From positions 3,853 to 67,852 of the forward strand of contig CAWZYQ010000002.1 of the NCBI GenBank assembly GCA_963966275.1: a DNA stretch of 64,000 nucleotides, in the 5' to 3' direction. The notes under the pieces are model-generated. The model saw only the letters and a program-made list of their open reading frames with translations. It made no database searches and was not told where the DNA came from. Positions 1 to 8,476 of this stretch are shown here, piece by piece. The position numbers and the translations under genes were made by a program. The DNA is from UBA10427 sp003500135. Lineage in GTDB: Bacteria > Bacteroidota > Bacteroidia > Cytophagales > Cyclobacteriaceae. Numbering within the stretch: position 1 is the first letter of the stretch; every line of letters starts with the position of its first letter.

Positions 1-805
1 CATTTATCATTTCACCACCAACACGATAAGGGGGCATTTTTTCAAGGATATTCCTCTTTCCATATAAAATTCCCATTCCTGTAGGCCCAAATACTTTATG
101 AGCTGACAATGCGTAAAAGTCACAATTTATTTTTTGAACATCAATTTCAATGTGAGAACTAGCCTGGGCGCCATCGATCATAACTACCGCTCCATAATCA
201 TGAGCAAGTTTCGTTATTTCTTCTACGGGATTTATCGTGCCTAAAGCATTCGAAATATGAACTATGGAAACCAGTTTGGTTTTATCCGAAAGAAGGTTTT
301 TAAACGCCACCATATCCAGACTACCATCCTTTAAAACAGGGATAACTTTTAATTTTGCGCCTTTTTCCTGGCAGATCATTTGCCAGGGCACAATGTTGGA
401 ATGGTGCTCTAATGCTGAAATGATAATTTCATCACCTTGGTCAATAAATGCCCTTCCATATGATTGCGCTACCAGGTTTATACTATCTGTAGTGCCATAG
501 GTGAATATCATTTCTTCGGCTTCAGGTGCTTTTATAAATGACTGAGCTGCCGTACGTGAAGCTTCAAAGGCATTGGTTGCCTTATCAGCCAGTGCGTGTA
601 CACCTCTATGAATATTGGCGTTATAGCCCTTATAATATTCATCAATAGCATTTATAACCTGAACCGGCTTTTGAGTGGTAGCAGCGTTATCAAAATAAAT
701 TAAAGGCCTGCCATTGATTTCCTGATGTAATACAGGGAAATCATGACGAATTTTGGCGATATCGAACTTTTTCTCAGTTTCTATGTTTTCTGCAAATTGT
801 TGCAT
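1..805 (-). CDS. sufS: Cysteine desulfurase SufS (3' end outside the window)
   Basis: PLP-dependent aminotransferase-fold enzyme that takes sulfur from cysteine for Fe-S assembly by the SufBCD scaffold in the cytoplasm. About 268 codons are visible, reading from 805 to the left edge. Seen: an N-terminal FDNAATTQ stretch, an ALEHHSN motif, a DGAQ aspartate site, and SAHKVFGPTG, whose lysine should hold the PLP. The family is about 405 residues long, so the segment carrying the persulfide cysteine lies outside the window. The ATG at 805 follows the sufD stop by 7 bp, so the two are surely cotranscribed. An ATG at 812 opens only a two-codon frame and is not the start. The order B-C-D-S supports SufS rather than IscS. 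Confidence 0.95.
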   Translation of the reverse strand, partial: MQQFAENIETEKKFDIAKIRHDFPVLHQEINGRPLIYFDNAATTQKPVQVINAIDEYYKGYNANIHRGVHALADKATNAFEASRTAAQSFIKAPEAEEMIFTYGTTDSINLVAQSYGRAFIDQGDEIIISALEHHSNIVPWQMICQEKGAKLKVIPVLKDGSLDMVAFKNLLSDKTKLVSIVHISNALGTINPVEEITKLAHDYGAVVMIDGAQASSHIEIDVQKINCDFYALSAHKVFGPTGMGILYGKRNILEKMPPYRVGGEMIN

Positions 806-812
806 TATGTCA

Positions 813-2135
813 TTAATCCAGTTCCTTGTGAATCAAGTATTCTACATGTTCTTTCAGAAAAGAAATACTCACATGCTCAAGCACATCACTGGCAAAAGCA
901 TGTAGTAATATATTTCTTGCCTTCTGTAAACTAATTCCTCTGGATCTCAGATAGAAAAGTGATTCTTCGTCCAACTGTCCTGTGGTACAACCATGCGAAC
1001 ACTTCACGTCATCAGCCCAAATCTCCAGTTGAGGCTTTGTATTAACCGTTGCATTATCTGACAGTAAAATGTTCTTATTGGATTGAAAAGCATTGGTTTT
1101 TTGTGCCGGCTGCCTTACAAAAATTTTACCATTGAATACACCTTTTGAATGATCGTTTACGATACCTTTGTAGATTTCATTACTGAATGAATTGGGTTCT
1201 TTATGATCGACCACCGTATGATTATCCACATGTGTTTTACCATGCGTCAGGTAAAGCCCGTACATATGTGCCTCACAATGTTCCTCTTCCAGCGCAATAT
1301 TTAAATTATTTCTGATCAAAGCGCCATCAAAAGTAAAGGTGTACGCATTGAAAAGGCTATCACGATGTTGAACAACTTGAGTATTATCAATATGATAGGT
1401 GGATTCTGACTCGTTTTGTAACTTAAAATAGTTAAAACGGGCATTTTTTTCCACCACTATCTCACTACTCTGATTAATAAAGGCATTTCCTTTGTTTAAA
1501 GAAGTAAAGCTTTCAATTACATTCACCTCGCAATTTTCTTCAGCCACAATGAGGTTTCTTGGATGATAGGTTAATTCACCACTTCCGGTTGTGATATACA
1601 ATAGTACAATTGGCTTTTCAACAGAAGTATTCCTTTCAATATGAATATAGGCGCCATTTTCAGCAAATGCTGTATTAAGTGCCGCGAAGGCATCTTTTTC
1701 GGCAAAGAGATGCCTGCCAAAATTATTGGCTAACGCTTCATTGTTTTGTTTGAAAGCTTCTTTTAAGGGCATGATCCCCAAACCTTGTGCCCCATTTACT
1801 TTTGAGAGCTCAGTATTGACCACACCATTTTCCAATACCACAATGTGCGCATTTTCATTATAAAAAGGCACATCTTTGAGATCTTCTAATTTCAATTTAC
1901 CGGTAGAAGCGAACCTCTCAAAACGAAAGTTCTTTTGAAGCTGCCTGGTGAGAGGAGTATATTTGTATTCCTCGTGTTTGTTTCCCGGGAAACCTATATG
2001 ATTAAGCGAATCAAGTGCACTTTTGCGAATTTCATGGGTGCTTTTCTCACTTAAACCATTCAACGATTTCTCGAAATCTTCAAAATGTGTATTGAATATA
2101 TTTTCAAGTTCTGCTTTTGCAGATTTTGTGCTCAT
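813..2135 (-). CDS. sufD: Fe-S cluster assembly protein SufD
   Basis: Subunit of the SufBC2D scaffold on which Fe-S clusters are built. It is 440 residues, the usual size. The N-terminal third is helical and variable. The C-terminal two thirds form the SufB/SufD beta-helix, with the family's typical HVDNHTVVDH and KGVFNGKIFV stretches and a C-terminal CSHGCTTGQLD motif followed by YLRSRGIS. It lies 51 bp downstream of sufC and 7 bp upstream of sufS. It is a paralogue of SufB but lacks SufB's N-terminal extension. The identification is secure from motifs and from its place in the operon. Confidence 0.96.
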   Translation of the reverse strand: MSTKSAKAELENIFNTHFEDFEKSLNGLSEKSTHEIRKSALDSLNHIGFPGNKHEEYKYTPLTRQLQKNFRFERFASTGKLKLEDLKDVPFYNENAHIVVLENGVVNTELSKVNGAQGLGIMPLKEAFKQNNEALANNFGRHLFAEKDAFAALNTAFAENGAYIHIERNTSVEKPIVLLYITTGSGELTYHPRNLIVAEENCEVNVIESFTSLNKGNAFINQSSEIVVEKNARFNYFKLQNESESTYHIDNTQVVQHRDSLFNAYTFTFDGALIRNNLNIALEEEHCEAHMYGLYLTHGKTHVDNHTVVDHKEPNSFSNEIYKGIVNDHSKGVFNGKIFVRQPAQKTNAFQSNKNILLSDNATVNTKPQLEIWADDVKCSHGCTTGQLDEESLFYLRSRGISLQKARNILLHAFASDVLEHVSISFLKEHVEYLIHKELD

Positions 2136-2186
2136 AACTAATCTTTTATTCGCTGTGATAAATGCTTAAAACAGTGAAGAGGCAAC

Positions 2187-2945
2187 TTATACCGTTGCTT
2201 TTAATTCTTCTTTGATCCAGTCGTAACCTTTTTCTTCAAGTTGTAAGGCAAGGTTCTTGTCTCCCGACTTAACGATCTTGCCCTGGTACAAGACATGAAC
2301 AAAGTCAGGAACAATATAATCCAGGAGTCTTTGGTAGTGAGTCACAACAATCGTTGCTTTGTCCGGACTTTTCAGTTTGTTTACACCATCAGCAACAATT
2401 TTCAATGCGTCAATATCCAAGCCTGAATCAGTCTCGTCCAAAATGGCCAGCTTAGGATCTAAAACTGCCATTTGAAATATTTCATTCCTTTTCTTTTCAC
2501 CACCTGAAAACCCTTCGTTAAGAGACCTTCCCAACAATGACTGGTCCATGTCTACCAATTTCATTTTCTCCTTGATCATCTGCAAAAATCCTACAGCATC
2601 TAAGGGCTTTTCACCTCTAAACTCTCTAACCTGGTTAACCGCCGTTTTTAGAAAATTTGTTGAGCTAACACCTGGGATTTCCACAGGGTACTGGAATGCG
2701 AGAAATACACCTGACCTTGCACGGTCTTCAGGAGCTTTTTCAAGAAGGTCTTCTCCAAGATATTCAACACTACCTTCAGTTACTTCGTAGTCTTCTCTGC
2801 CAGCTAAAACGCTGGCAAGTGTACTTTTTCCTGATCCGTTAGGCCCCATGATGGCATGCACCTCACCAGGTTTTACTTCCAGATTGATACCTTTCAATAT
2901 CTCTTTATCTTCAATTCTGGCGTGTAAATTTTTTATTTTCAGCAT
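2187..2945 (-). CDS. sufC: Fe-S cluster assembly ATPase SufC
   Basis: ABC-type ATPase of the SufBC2D complex; ATP hydrolysis drives the conformational change needed for cluster assembly. It is 252 residues. Seen: Walker A GPNGSGKS at residues 34-41, the Q-loop around FLAFQYP, signature FSGGEKKR near 146, Walker B LAILDETDSGLD near 166, and the switch histidine in VVTHYQR. It has no membrane segment, so it is not a transporter ATPase. It lies 39 bp after sufB and 51 bp before sufD. The extended D-loop sequence (SGLDIDAL) is typical of SufC. Confidence 0.97.
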   Translation of the reverse strand: MLKIKNLHARIEDKEILKGINLEVKPGEVHAIMGPNGSGKSTLASVLAGREDYEVTEGSVEYLGEDLLEKAPEDRARSGVFLAFQYPVEIPGVSSTNFLKTAVNQVREFRGEKPLDAVGFLQMIKEKMKLVDMDQSLLGRSLNEGFSGGEKKRNEIFQMAVLDPKLAILDETDSGLDIDALKIVADGVNKLKSPDKATIVVTHYQRLLDYIVPDFVHVLYQGKIVKSGDKNLALQLEEKGYDWIKEELKATV

Positions 2946-2984
2946 TTTATATTCTTGTTTATTTATCTTTATTGTAATAAAATA

Positions 2985-4430
2985 TTAACCGACGCTACCT
3001 TCAAGGGTCAATGCAAGAAGTTTCTGGGCTTCTACAGCAAATTCCATTGGAAGTTGATTCAAAACTTCTTTGCAGTATCCATTTACAATAAGTGCAACAG
3101 CATCTTCAGTATCAATACCGCGTTGATTACAATAAAAAATCTGATCCTCTCCAATTTTGGATGTCGTGGCCTCATGCTCTACCTGAGCTGAACTGTTTTC
3201 AATGTCTATATATGGAAATGTGTGCGCCCCACAAAGGTTGCCCATTAATAGAGAGTCGCATTGCGAGAAGTTTCTGGCATTTTCAGCACGCTTCAATACT
3301 TTTACTTGTCCTCGATAACTATTTTGACTTCTTCCTGCAGAAACACCTTTGGATACTATTCTTGATTTTGTGTTTTTTCCTATATGGATCATTTTAGTTC
3401 CGGTATCAGCCTGCTGATAGTTATTCGTTACAGCAACAGAATAAAATTCTCCAATGCTATTATCTCCTTTCAGGATGCAGGATGGATATTTCCACGTTAC
3501 TGCGGATCCCGTTTCCACCTGAGTCCAGGAAATTTTTGAGTTATCCCCCGCACAAATGCCTCGTTTCGTAACGAAGTTGTAGATACCGCCTTTGCCTTCC
3601 TGATCACCGGGATACCAGTTTTGAACAGTTGAGTATTTTACTTCAGCATCTTCGGCGGCATATATTTCCACCACTGCCGCGTGCAGTTGGTTTTCATCGC
3701 GCATGGGAGCGGTGCATCCCTCTAGGTAGCTCACGTATGAAGCGTCTTCAGCTACTATTAAGGTTCTTTCAAATTGACCGGTATTTGCTGTGTTAATTCT
3801 AAAATAGGTGCTCAGTTCCATTGGGCAACGAACGCCTTTAGGTATATAACAGAACGAACCGTCACTGAAAACTGCTGAATTAAGGGCAGCAAAAAAATTG
3901 TCGGTGTAAGGAACAACGGAACCCAGGTATTTCTTCACCAATTCAGGATGTTCCTGTACTGCTTCGCTAAAAGAGCAGAAGACAATTCCGAGATCTGCCA
4001 ATTTATCTTTAAAGGTTGTGGCAACCGATACGCTATCCATCACGGCATCTACTGCCACACCGGTTAATCTTTTTTGTTCTTCAAGCGAAATCCCAAGTCT
4101 TTTAAAGGTATCTAAAAGTTCCGGATCAACTTCATCCAGGCTTTTAGGTTGCTTTTTTTGTTTTGGGGCGGCGTAGTATATTATATCGTTGTAGTCTACC
4201 TTTGGATAGGTCACATTAGGCCATGTGGGTTCTTCCATGGTTAGCCAATGCCGATAGGCTTTAAGACGCCACTCTAACATCCACTCCGGTTCGTTTTTCT
4301 TGGCTGAAATGAAGCGAATAATATCTTCATTAAGTCCTTTGGGAGCAGTATCCGTGTCAATCTTTGTCTCAAAGCCATATTTGTATTCGGAAGAGGTGAA
4401 CTCTTCCAGAATTTGATTGTCTTTGCTCAT
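2985..4430 (-). CDS. sufB: Fe-S cluster assembly protein SufB
   Basis: Core scaffold subunit of SufBC2D. It is 481 residues, the standard SufB length. The N-terminal region (SEYKYGFETKIDTDTAPKGL) and the EPEWMLEWRLKAYRHW segment are hallmarks of SufB. The beta-helix region includes CTAPMRDENQLHAAVVEI, and the C-terminal part includes CDSLL and YIDIENSSAQVEHEATTSKIGEDQIFY. It is the first gene of the operon, with a Bacteroidota-type promoter about 35 bp upstream of the ATG. Confidence 0.97.
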   Translation of the reverse strand: MSKDNQILEEFTSSEYKYGFETKIDTDTAPKGLNEDIIRFISAKKNEPEWMLEWRLKAYRHWLTMEEPTWPNVTYPKVDYNDIIYYAAPKQKKQPKSLDEVDPELLDTFKRLGISLEEQKRLTGVAVDAVMDSVSVATTFKDKLADLGIVFCSFSEAVQEHPELVKKYLGSVVPYTDNFFAALNSAVFSDGSFCYIPKGVRCPMELSTYFRINTANTGQFERTLIVAEDASYVSYLEGCTAPMRDENQLHAAVVEIYAAEDAEVKYSTVQNWYPGDQEGKGGIYNFVTKRGICAGDNSKISWTQVETGSAVTWKYPSCILKGDNSIGEFYSVAVTNNYQQADTGTKMIHIGKNTKSRIVSKGVSAGRSQNSYRGQVKVLKRAENARNFSQCDSLLMGNLCGAHTFPYIDIENSSAQVEHEATTSKIGEDQIFYCNQRGIDTEDAVALIVNGYCKEVLNQLPMEFAVEAQKLLALTLEGSVG

Positions 4431-4466
4431 GGATTATTATTATTTAGATTTATTATAAACTAACTG

Positions 4467-4474
4467 CAAAAGTA
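4467..4474 (-). promoter_or_regulatory. Promoter -7 element of the suf operon
   Basis: Reads TACTTTTG on the minus strand and matches the Bacteroidota consensus TAnnTTTG. It lies 37 bp upstream of the sufB ATG, which would give a leader of about 30 nt. No good -33 element was found. The assignment rests on motif and position only. Confidence 0.6.
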
Positions 4475-4547
4475 AAACAGAAATGGGAATTTATTGTTTC
4501 AGAAATCTAATTTTTCTTAAATAAATTCTAAGTTTCGGTGAGGCAAA

Positions 4548-4580
4548 AAAAATGGCACATCTCAAGAGGCGCCATTTATT
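4548..4580 (-). terminator. Intrinsic terminator after the AsnC/Lrp gene
   Basis: On the minus strand the arms AAATGGC and GCCATTT (4577-4571 and 4556-4550) flank a 14-nt segment and are followed by a run of T. It sits just past the stop of the regulator gene at 4602. Confidence 0.65.
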
Positions 4581-4601
4581 CAAATAATCTGGGTATTTCT
4601 T

Positions 4602-5072
4602 CTATTTATCGACAAATTGAATGTGCCGGTTCAGGCTTTCTTCAAGAGAAATAATTGTTTCTGTTCTTTCAATTCCTTCCACCTTCTGAATTTTATCATG
4701 GAGTACATCTTTCAAATGTTTGGTATCCCGGCAGTGCATTTTTACAAAAATATTGTAATTACCAGTGGTGTAGTGGATTTTAACGATTTCTGAAATGTCG
4801 TATAGCTTTTTGATCACCTGGTCATATAAAGAGCTCTTCTCAAGATATATGCCCAGAAAAGCGGTGATATCGAAACCCATTTTGGCATAGTCCATTTTCA
4901 ATGTGGTGCCTTCAACTATTCCCATTTCTTCCATTTTGCGCATCCTTACATGCACGGTACCGCCCGAGACAAATACTTTTTTAGCCACTTCGGTGTATGG
5001 CATTTTTGCATCTTCGGTGAGAAGGGCGAGGATTTTAAGATCTACATTATCAATATCATAATTCTTGTTCAT
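4602..5072 (-). CDS. AsnC/Lrp-family transcriptional regulator
   Basis: DNA-binding regulator of the feast/famine family, typically octameric and responsive to an amino acid. From the ATG at 5072 it is about 156 residues. It has an N-terminal winged helix-turn-helix (DNVDLKILALL, then YTEVAKKVFVSGGTVHVRMRKMEEMGIV) and a C-terminal RAM ligand-binding domain with HYTTGNYNIFVKMHC. The frame opens 13 codons earlier at 5111, but a TATATTTG promoter element at 5120-5113 would put the transcript start inside those codons. The start at 5072 is therefore preferred. The ligand cannot be told from sequence. It is transcribed divergently from the candidate small RNA at 5195. Confidence 0.88.
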   Translation of the reverse strand: MNKNYDIDNVDLKILALLTEDAKMPYTEVAKKVFVSGGTVHVRMRKMEEMGIVEGTTLKMDYAKMGFDITAFLGIYLEKSSLYDQVIKKLYDISEIVKIHYTTGNYNIFVKMHCRDTKHLKDVLHDKIQKVEGIERTETIISLEESLNRHIQFVDK

Positions 5073-5112
5073 CTCCTTAAGTCCTATTGTGATTTTTAAA
5101 AAATATTTCATG

Positions 5113-5120
5113 CAAATATA
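5113..5120 (-). promoter_or_regulatory. Promoter -7 element of the AsnC/Lrp gene
   Basis: TATATTTG on the minus strand, an exact TAnnTTTG match. It places transcription start near 5107, leaving a leader of about 35 nt before the ATG at 5072. It is the main evidence for that start. Confidence 0.6.
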
Positions 5121-5158
5121 AAAAATATATAAAAATAAACTACTAAACGCTATTTATT

Positions 5159-5189
5159 TTTAATATTTCAGTCATATTCGATAAATTTG
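5159..5189 (+). promoter_or_regulatory. Promoter of the candidate small RNA
   Basis: TAAATTTG at 5182-5189 is an exact TAnnTTTG element. A TTTA resembling the -33 TTTG lies 19 bp upstream (5159-5162). No protein gene follows on this strand, but an intrinsic terminator does about 70 bp on. Confidence 0.55.
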
Positions 5190-5194
5190 TATAA

Positions 5195-5286
5195 ATGATA
5201 ACGGGAAGATAGACCTTCCTTTACATCTTTTCATTTTTGGGTTTATGTTGTTTTAGAGGCTTATCAAACTGATAAGCCTTTTTTAT
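5195..5286 (+). ncRNA. Candidate orphan small RNA A (about 90 nt)
   Basis: This is a self-contained transcription unit between two minus-strand genes: a TAnnTTTG promoter, about 90 nt of transcript, and a perfect terminator hairpin. A short hairpin near the 5' end pairs GGAAG with CTTCC (within 5203-5218). A U-rich linker follows, containing ATTTTTGGGTTTATGTTG at 5233-5250. Last come a 9-bp stem, 5257-5265 with 5271-5279, and a T run. No reading frame of any size fits inside. The layout and the linker core recur in the locus at 16898-16989, so the two may form a family. The function is unknown, and I do not recognise it as a named RNA family. Confidence 0.5.
5257..5286 (+). terminator. Intrinsic terminator of small RNA A
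   Basis: AGGCTTATC (5257-5265), loop AAACT, GATAAGCCT (5271-5279), then TTTTT. The T run is on the plus strand only, although both flanking protein genes are on the minus strand. It must therefore end a plus-strand transcript. Confidence 0.75.
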
Positions 5287-5551
5287 TTAAAATCTTGAAA
5301 ATTCTTCCCTTTGCGTTTTAACATTAGTCAACTACGAAATGGGCCACGAATTTTGCGATTTTAATATTTTTATGCCATAAAATTAAATAAAAATAAAAAA
5401 TTTGCAATACTTTGAGTAGTTAAAATGAGTTATTGGGTTTTGAAAATGCTAAACCTTAGAGCGTTTTGTTGGAAAAATGGTAATGTGTGAGGATAGCAAA
5501 TGAGTAGTTTGCAAAGGATATTACATTGCTTATCAAGCCATAACAATACAA
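5287..5551. other. Gene-free stretch downstream of small RNA A
   Basis: AT-rich, with no convincing reading frame, repeat or promoter on either strand. A few near matches to TAnnTTTG lack one base and were not called. Confidence 0.5.
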
Positions 5552-5587
5552 AACAAAAAATAAATAGGGCCCATTTTAAGGGCCCTA
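5552..5587 (-). terminator. Intrinsic terminator of ettA
   Basis: On the minus strand TAGGGCCC and GGGCCCTA (5587-5580 and 5572-5565) enclose a 7-nt loop and are followed by a T-rich run. It lies directly after the ettA stop. Confidence 0.8.
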
Positions 5588-5590
5588 CTA

Positions 5591-7273
5591 CTATTTCTGA
5601 AGTTTTTTGTATTTTAATCTATGCGGAGTATCATCACCCAATCTTTTCTTTCGGTTTTCTTCATACTCTGTAAAATTCCCCTCGAACCAATATGTTTGAG
5701 AGTTCCCTTCGAAAGCTAAAATGTGCGTCGCAATTCTATCAAGAAACCAGCGGTCGTGACTGATAACCACAGCACATCCAGCGTAGTTGTCGAGTGCATC
5801 TTCCAGTGCGCGAAGTGTGTTGACGTCCAGGTCATTTGTCGGTTCGTCAAGTAATATCAAATTAGCGCCCTGTTTTAAAGAAAGAGCGAGGTGCATTCGA
5901 TTTCTTTCTCCACCTGACAGGTCTTTTACTTTTTTACATTGATCCGTTCCGTTAAAATTAAACTTGCTTACATAGGCCCTGGAATTGATTTCTTTACCAC
6001 CTAGCATTATTAGTTCATTTCCTTCGGAAATGGTCTCCCAAACATTTTTCCCAGGGTCAAGTGACTGATGTTCCTGGTCAAGATAAGCTATTTCCACAGT
6101 TGGGCCCACGTCAAAGGTTCCGCTATCTGGTTTTTCATTTCCCGTAATAAGTTTAAAGAGCGTGGTCTTTCCTGCTCCATTCGGTCCAATTACACCAACT
6201 ATACCGCCTTGTGGCAGGGAAAAACTGAGGTCTTCGAAAAGTAATTTATCACCATAAGCTTTAGAAACATTTTTGGCGTCAATTACTTTTGTTCCCAGGC
6301 GTGGCCCCGAGGGGATATACAATTCAAGTTTGTCAATCTTTTCTTTGGAATCCTGATCGAGCAGCTTTTCATAGGCATTAATTCTGGACTTGGATTTGGC
6401 GTGCTTTGCTTTGGGCGACATTCTGATCCATTCCAATTCTCTTTGAAGTGTCTTCTGCCTTTTGGATTCTGATTTTTCTTCCTGTGACAGCCTGTTTTCT
6501 TTTTGTTCAAGCCAGGAAGAATAATTGCCTTTCCATGGTATTCCTTCCCCACGGTCAAGTTCCAGGATCCAGCCGGCTACATTGTCGAGAAAATACCTGT
6601 CGTGCGTAACTGCTATAACTGTTCCTTTATATTGTTTCAGGTGCTGCTCCAGCCAATGTACCGACTCTGCATCTAGATGGTTAGTTGGTTCGTCAAGTAA
6701 AAGAACATCGGGTTCTTCCAATAATAAACGGCAAAGCGCCACACGTCTTTTTTCTCCACCCGATAAATGTTCAATCAAAGCTTCCTGAGGTGGACAATTC
6801 AAGGCGTCCATTGCCCGTTCAAGCCTGCTATCAAGCTCCCAGGCATTCAGGTTATCAAGTTTTTCCTGAACTTCAGCCTGTTTTTGAATCAGCTTATCCA
6901 TCTTATCAGGGTCGTTCATTACCGACTCTTCCGAAAAACGAAGATTGATATCTTCAAACTCTTTCAACAATCGCACTGTTTCTCCAACGCCTTCTTCCAC
7001 TACTTCGCGCACCGTTTTTTCAGGATCGATATGAGGTTCCTGCTCAAACATGCCAACCGTATAACCCGGAGAAAAGGCTATTTCACCCTGATATTCTGTA
7101 TCTTTTCCGGCGATTATTCTTAACAGGGTACTTTTTCCTGACCCGTTAAGTCCCAGTACTCCGATTTTTGCTCCATAGAAAAATGATAAATATATATCTT
7201 TTAAAACTTGCTTTTTTGGCGGATATATCTTACTAATTCCCGCCATGGAAAAGATGATTTTTTCGTCGCTCAT
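5591..7273 (-). CDS. ettA: ABC-F translation factor EttA
   Basis: Energy-dependent translational throttle A, a ribosome-bound ABC-F ATPase that acts from the tRNA exit site and gates entry into elongation according to the ATP/ADP ratio. It is 560 residues (E. coli EttA is 555). It has two ABC domains with no membrane segment. Domain 1 has Walker A GLNGSGKS at 41-48 and signature LSGGEKRR. Domain 2 has GPNGAGKT and LSGGERNR. Both have LLDEPTNxLD Walker B motifs. The charged linker between domains (SPKAKHAKSKSRINAY) and the opening KIYPPKKQVLKDIYLSFFYGAKIGVLG are typical of EttA rather than Uup or YbiT. It is a monocistronic unit with its own promoter and terminator. Confidence 0.94.
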   Translation of the reverse strand: MSDEKIIFSMAGISKIYPPKKQVLKDIYLSFFYGAKIGVLGLNGSGKSTLLRIIAGKDTEYQGEIAFSPGYTVGMFEQEPHIDPEKTVREVVEEGVGETVRLLKEFEDINLRFSEESVMNDPDKMDKLIQKQAEVQEKLDNLNAWELDSRLERAMDALNCPPQEALIEHLSGGEKRRVALCRLLLEEPDVLLLDEPTNHLDAESVHWLEQHLKQYKGTVIAVTHDRYFLDNVAGWILELDRGEGIPWKGNYSSWLEQKENRLSQEEKSESKRQKTLQRELEWIRMSPKAKHAKSKSRINAYEKLLDQDSKEKIDKLELYIPSGPRLGTKVIDAKNVSKAYGDKLLFEDLSFSLPQGGIVGVIGPNGAGKTTLFKLITGNEKPDSGTFDVGPTVEIAYLDQEHQSLDPGKNVWETISEGNELIMLGGKEINSRAYVSKFNFNGTDQCKKVKDLSGGERNRMHLALSLKQGANLILLDEPTNDLDVNTLRALEDALDNYAGCAVVISHDRWFLDRIATHILAFEGNSQTYWFEGNFTEYEENRKKRLGDDTPHRLKYKKLQK

Positions 7274-7390
7274 ATATTTAAATTAAATGAAATGAATTAA
7301 TAGCTTTTATATGTATATAATTTGTAAAGAACAAAAAACCTTTTATATAATATATCGTTGCAAGTGGGTAACTTTTGTTGTTCGATTGAG

Positions 7391-7398
7391 CAAAGGTA
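7391..7398 (-). promoter_or_regulatory. Promoter -7 element of ettA
   Basis: TACCTTTG on the minus strand, an exact TAnnTTTG match about 118 bp upstream of the ATG. It implies a leader of about 110 nt, long enough to hold regulatory structure, although none was recognised. The -33 element is not obvious. Confidence 0.5.
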
Positions 7399-7452
7399 GA
7401 ATACTTGCTTAAAATATGGTTTTCAATTAGTTATTATTTGATGTTTTTGTTG

Positions 7453-7482
7453 TTTGCAAATTTGAAATAAATTTTATTTTTG
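7453..7482 (+). promoter_or_regulatory. Promoter of the DUF2795 gene
   Basis: TTTG at 7453-7456, an 18-bp spacer, then TATTTTTG at 7475-7482. This is the most complete -33/-7 pair of the Bacteroidota type in the window. Transcription would start near 7488, about 18 nt before the ATG. Confidence 0.75.
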
Positions 7483-7505
7483 CACGATTATTAAAAGGGA
7501 AAGTT

Positions 7506-7727
7506 ATGTATTGGACATTAGAACTGGCGTCATACCTGGAAGATGCGCCTTGGCCTGCAACCAAGGATGAGTTGATTGATTATTCGATCCGTTCTGGAGC
7601 GCCAATGGAGGTAGTGGAAAACCTGCAGGAGTTGGAAGACGATGGTCAGCCCTATGAAAATATTGAAGAGATTTGGCCTGACTATCCGACAAAAGAGGAT
7701 TTCTTTTTCAACGAAGACGAATATTAA
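7506..7727 (+). CDS. Small acidic DUF2795 protein
   Basis: 73-residue acidic protein matching the DUF2795 family, which is strongly conserved in Bacteroidota. Seen: MYWTLELASYLEDAPWPATK at the N-terminus, then IRSGAPMEVVENLQELEDDG, and a C-terminal PDYPTKEDFFFNEDEY. It has no signal peptide or membrane segment, so it is probably cytoplasmic. The function is unknown. The near-invariant sequence and a strong promoter suggest an abundant housekeeping role. It is convergent with ispD, 11 bp away. Confidence 0.85.
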   Translation: MYWTLELASYLEDAPWPATKDELIDYSIRSGAPMEVVENLQELEDDGQPYENIEEIWPDYPTKEDFFFNEDEY

Positions 7728-7738
7728 GAGCAAGGCGC

Positions 7739-8419
7739 TTATTGTGCCTTTTTTCTATATCTTATGATTGCACCGGCAATCCATAAATCTTCAGGTGTAG
7801 TAATTTTAATATTTTCGTAACTGCCTTCGAATAGTGAGATTTTGTGACCTGCAGCTTCAGCTACGCTGGCATCATCAGTCATATCAGGTTGTTCATCCAA
7901 ATTATAGGCTTGCAAGATAATATCGCTTTTAAATGTTTGAGGTGTTTGAATAATGCGATATTTTGATCGATCTACCGCTTTAGTAGTATCCTGATCAGCT
8001 TGTCTAATGCTTTCTTTTAATCTTACCGCTGCTACAGCGCTTCCATGAATTTTGGCGATTTGAAATGACGCCCCGATAATTTCTTTATGTATTAAAGGTC
8101 TTACACCGTCATGTATGGCAACCACACTGTTTGCAGGTACCTTTTTCAGACCGTTTTTCACAGATTGAAATCTGCTTCTCCCACCAGATACCAACTGATG
8201 TGAAATTGAAAAATGGTGTTTGTTGCATAGCTGTTTCCAATACTCCATTTCACTTTCGGGCAATACCACAACAATAGTCAGCGTATCAGAATAAGCATGA
8301 AAAGCTTCCAATGTATGCATCAAAACAGGTTTTTTATCAAGTAGAAGAAACTGCTTCGATACTTTACTTTTCATTCGGGTTCCCGTTCCACCCGCTACTA
8401 TGATGGCATATTCATCCAT
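7739..8419 (-). CDS. ispD: 2-C-methyl-D-erythritol 4-phosphate cytidylyltransferase IspD
   Basis: Third step of the MEP isoprenoid pathway: joins CTP and MEP to give CDP-ME and pyrophosphate. It is 226 residues, the usual length. Seen: the nucleotide-binding start IIVAGGTGTRMKSKVSKQF with its arginine and lysines, GGRSRFQSVKNGL, HDGVRP (metal/CTP site), and TPQTFKSDII followed by TDDASVAE near the C-terminus. The PQ.F and TDDAS motifs separate IspD from other sugar nucleotidyltransferases. It lies 57 bp downstream of queA, but a terminator hairpin stands between them. Confidence 0.94.
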   Translation of the reverse strand: MDEYAIIVAGGTGTRMKSKVSKQFLLLDKKPVLMHTLEAFHAYSDTLTIVVVLPESEMEYWKQLCNKHHFSISHQLVSGGRSRFQSVKNGLKKVPANSVVAIHDGVRPLIHKEIIGASFQIAKIHGSAVAAVRLKESIRQADQDTTKAVDRSKYRIIQTPQTFKSDIILQAYNLDEQPDMTDDASVAEAAGHKISLFEGSYENIKITTPEDLWIAGAIIRYRKKAQ

Positions 8420-8425
8420 TATTGA

Positions 8426-8456
8426 TATATTAAAAAAGGGGCAATATTGCCCCTTT
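8426..8456 (-). terminator. Terminator between queA and ispD
   Basis: A perfect 22-bp palindrome, AAAGGGGCAAT/ATTGCCCCTTT at 8435-8456, is followed on the minus strand by a T run. It ends queA transcripts just upstream of ispD. ispD then needs readthrough or its own promoter, which I could not identify. Confidence 0.75.
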
Positions 8457-8476
8457 CAACGTATAATATTTGCTAC

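Noticed and set aside
5072..5111. Longer start of the Lrp-type gene at 5111
   Set aside because: The TATATTTG element at 5120-5113 would start the transcript downstream of this ATG, and the extra 13 residues do not belong to the family.
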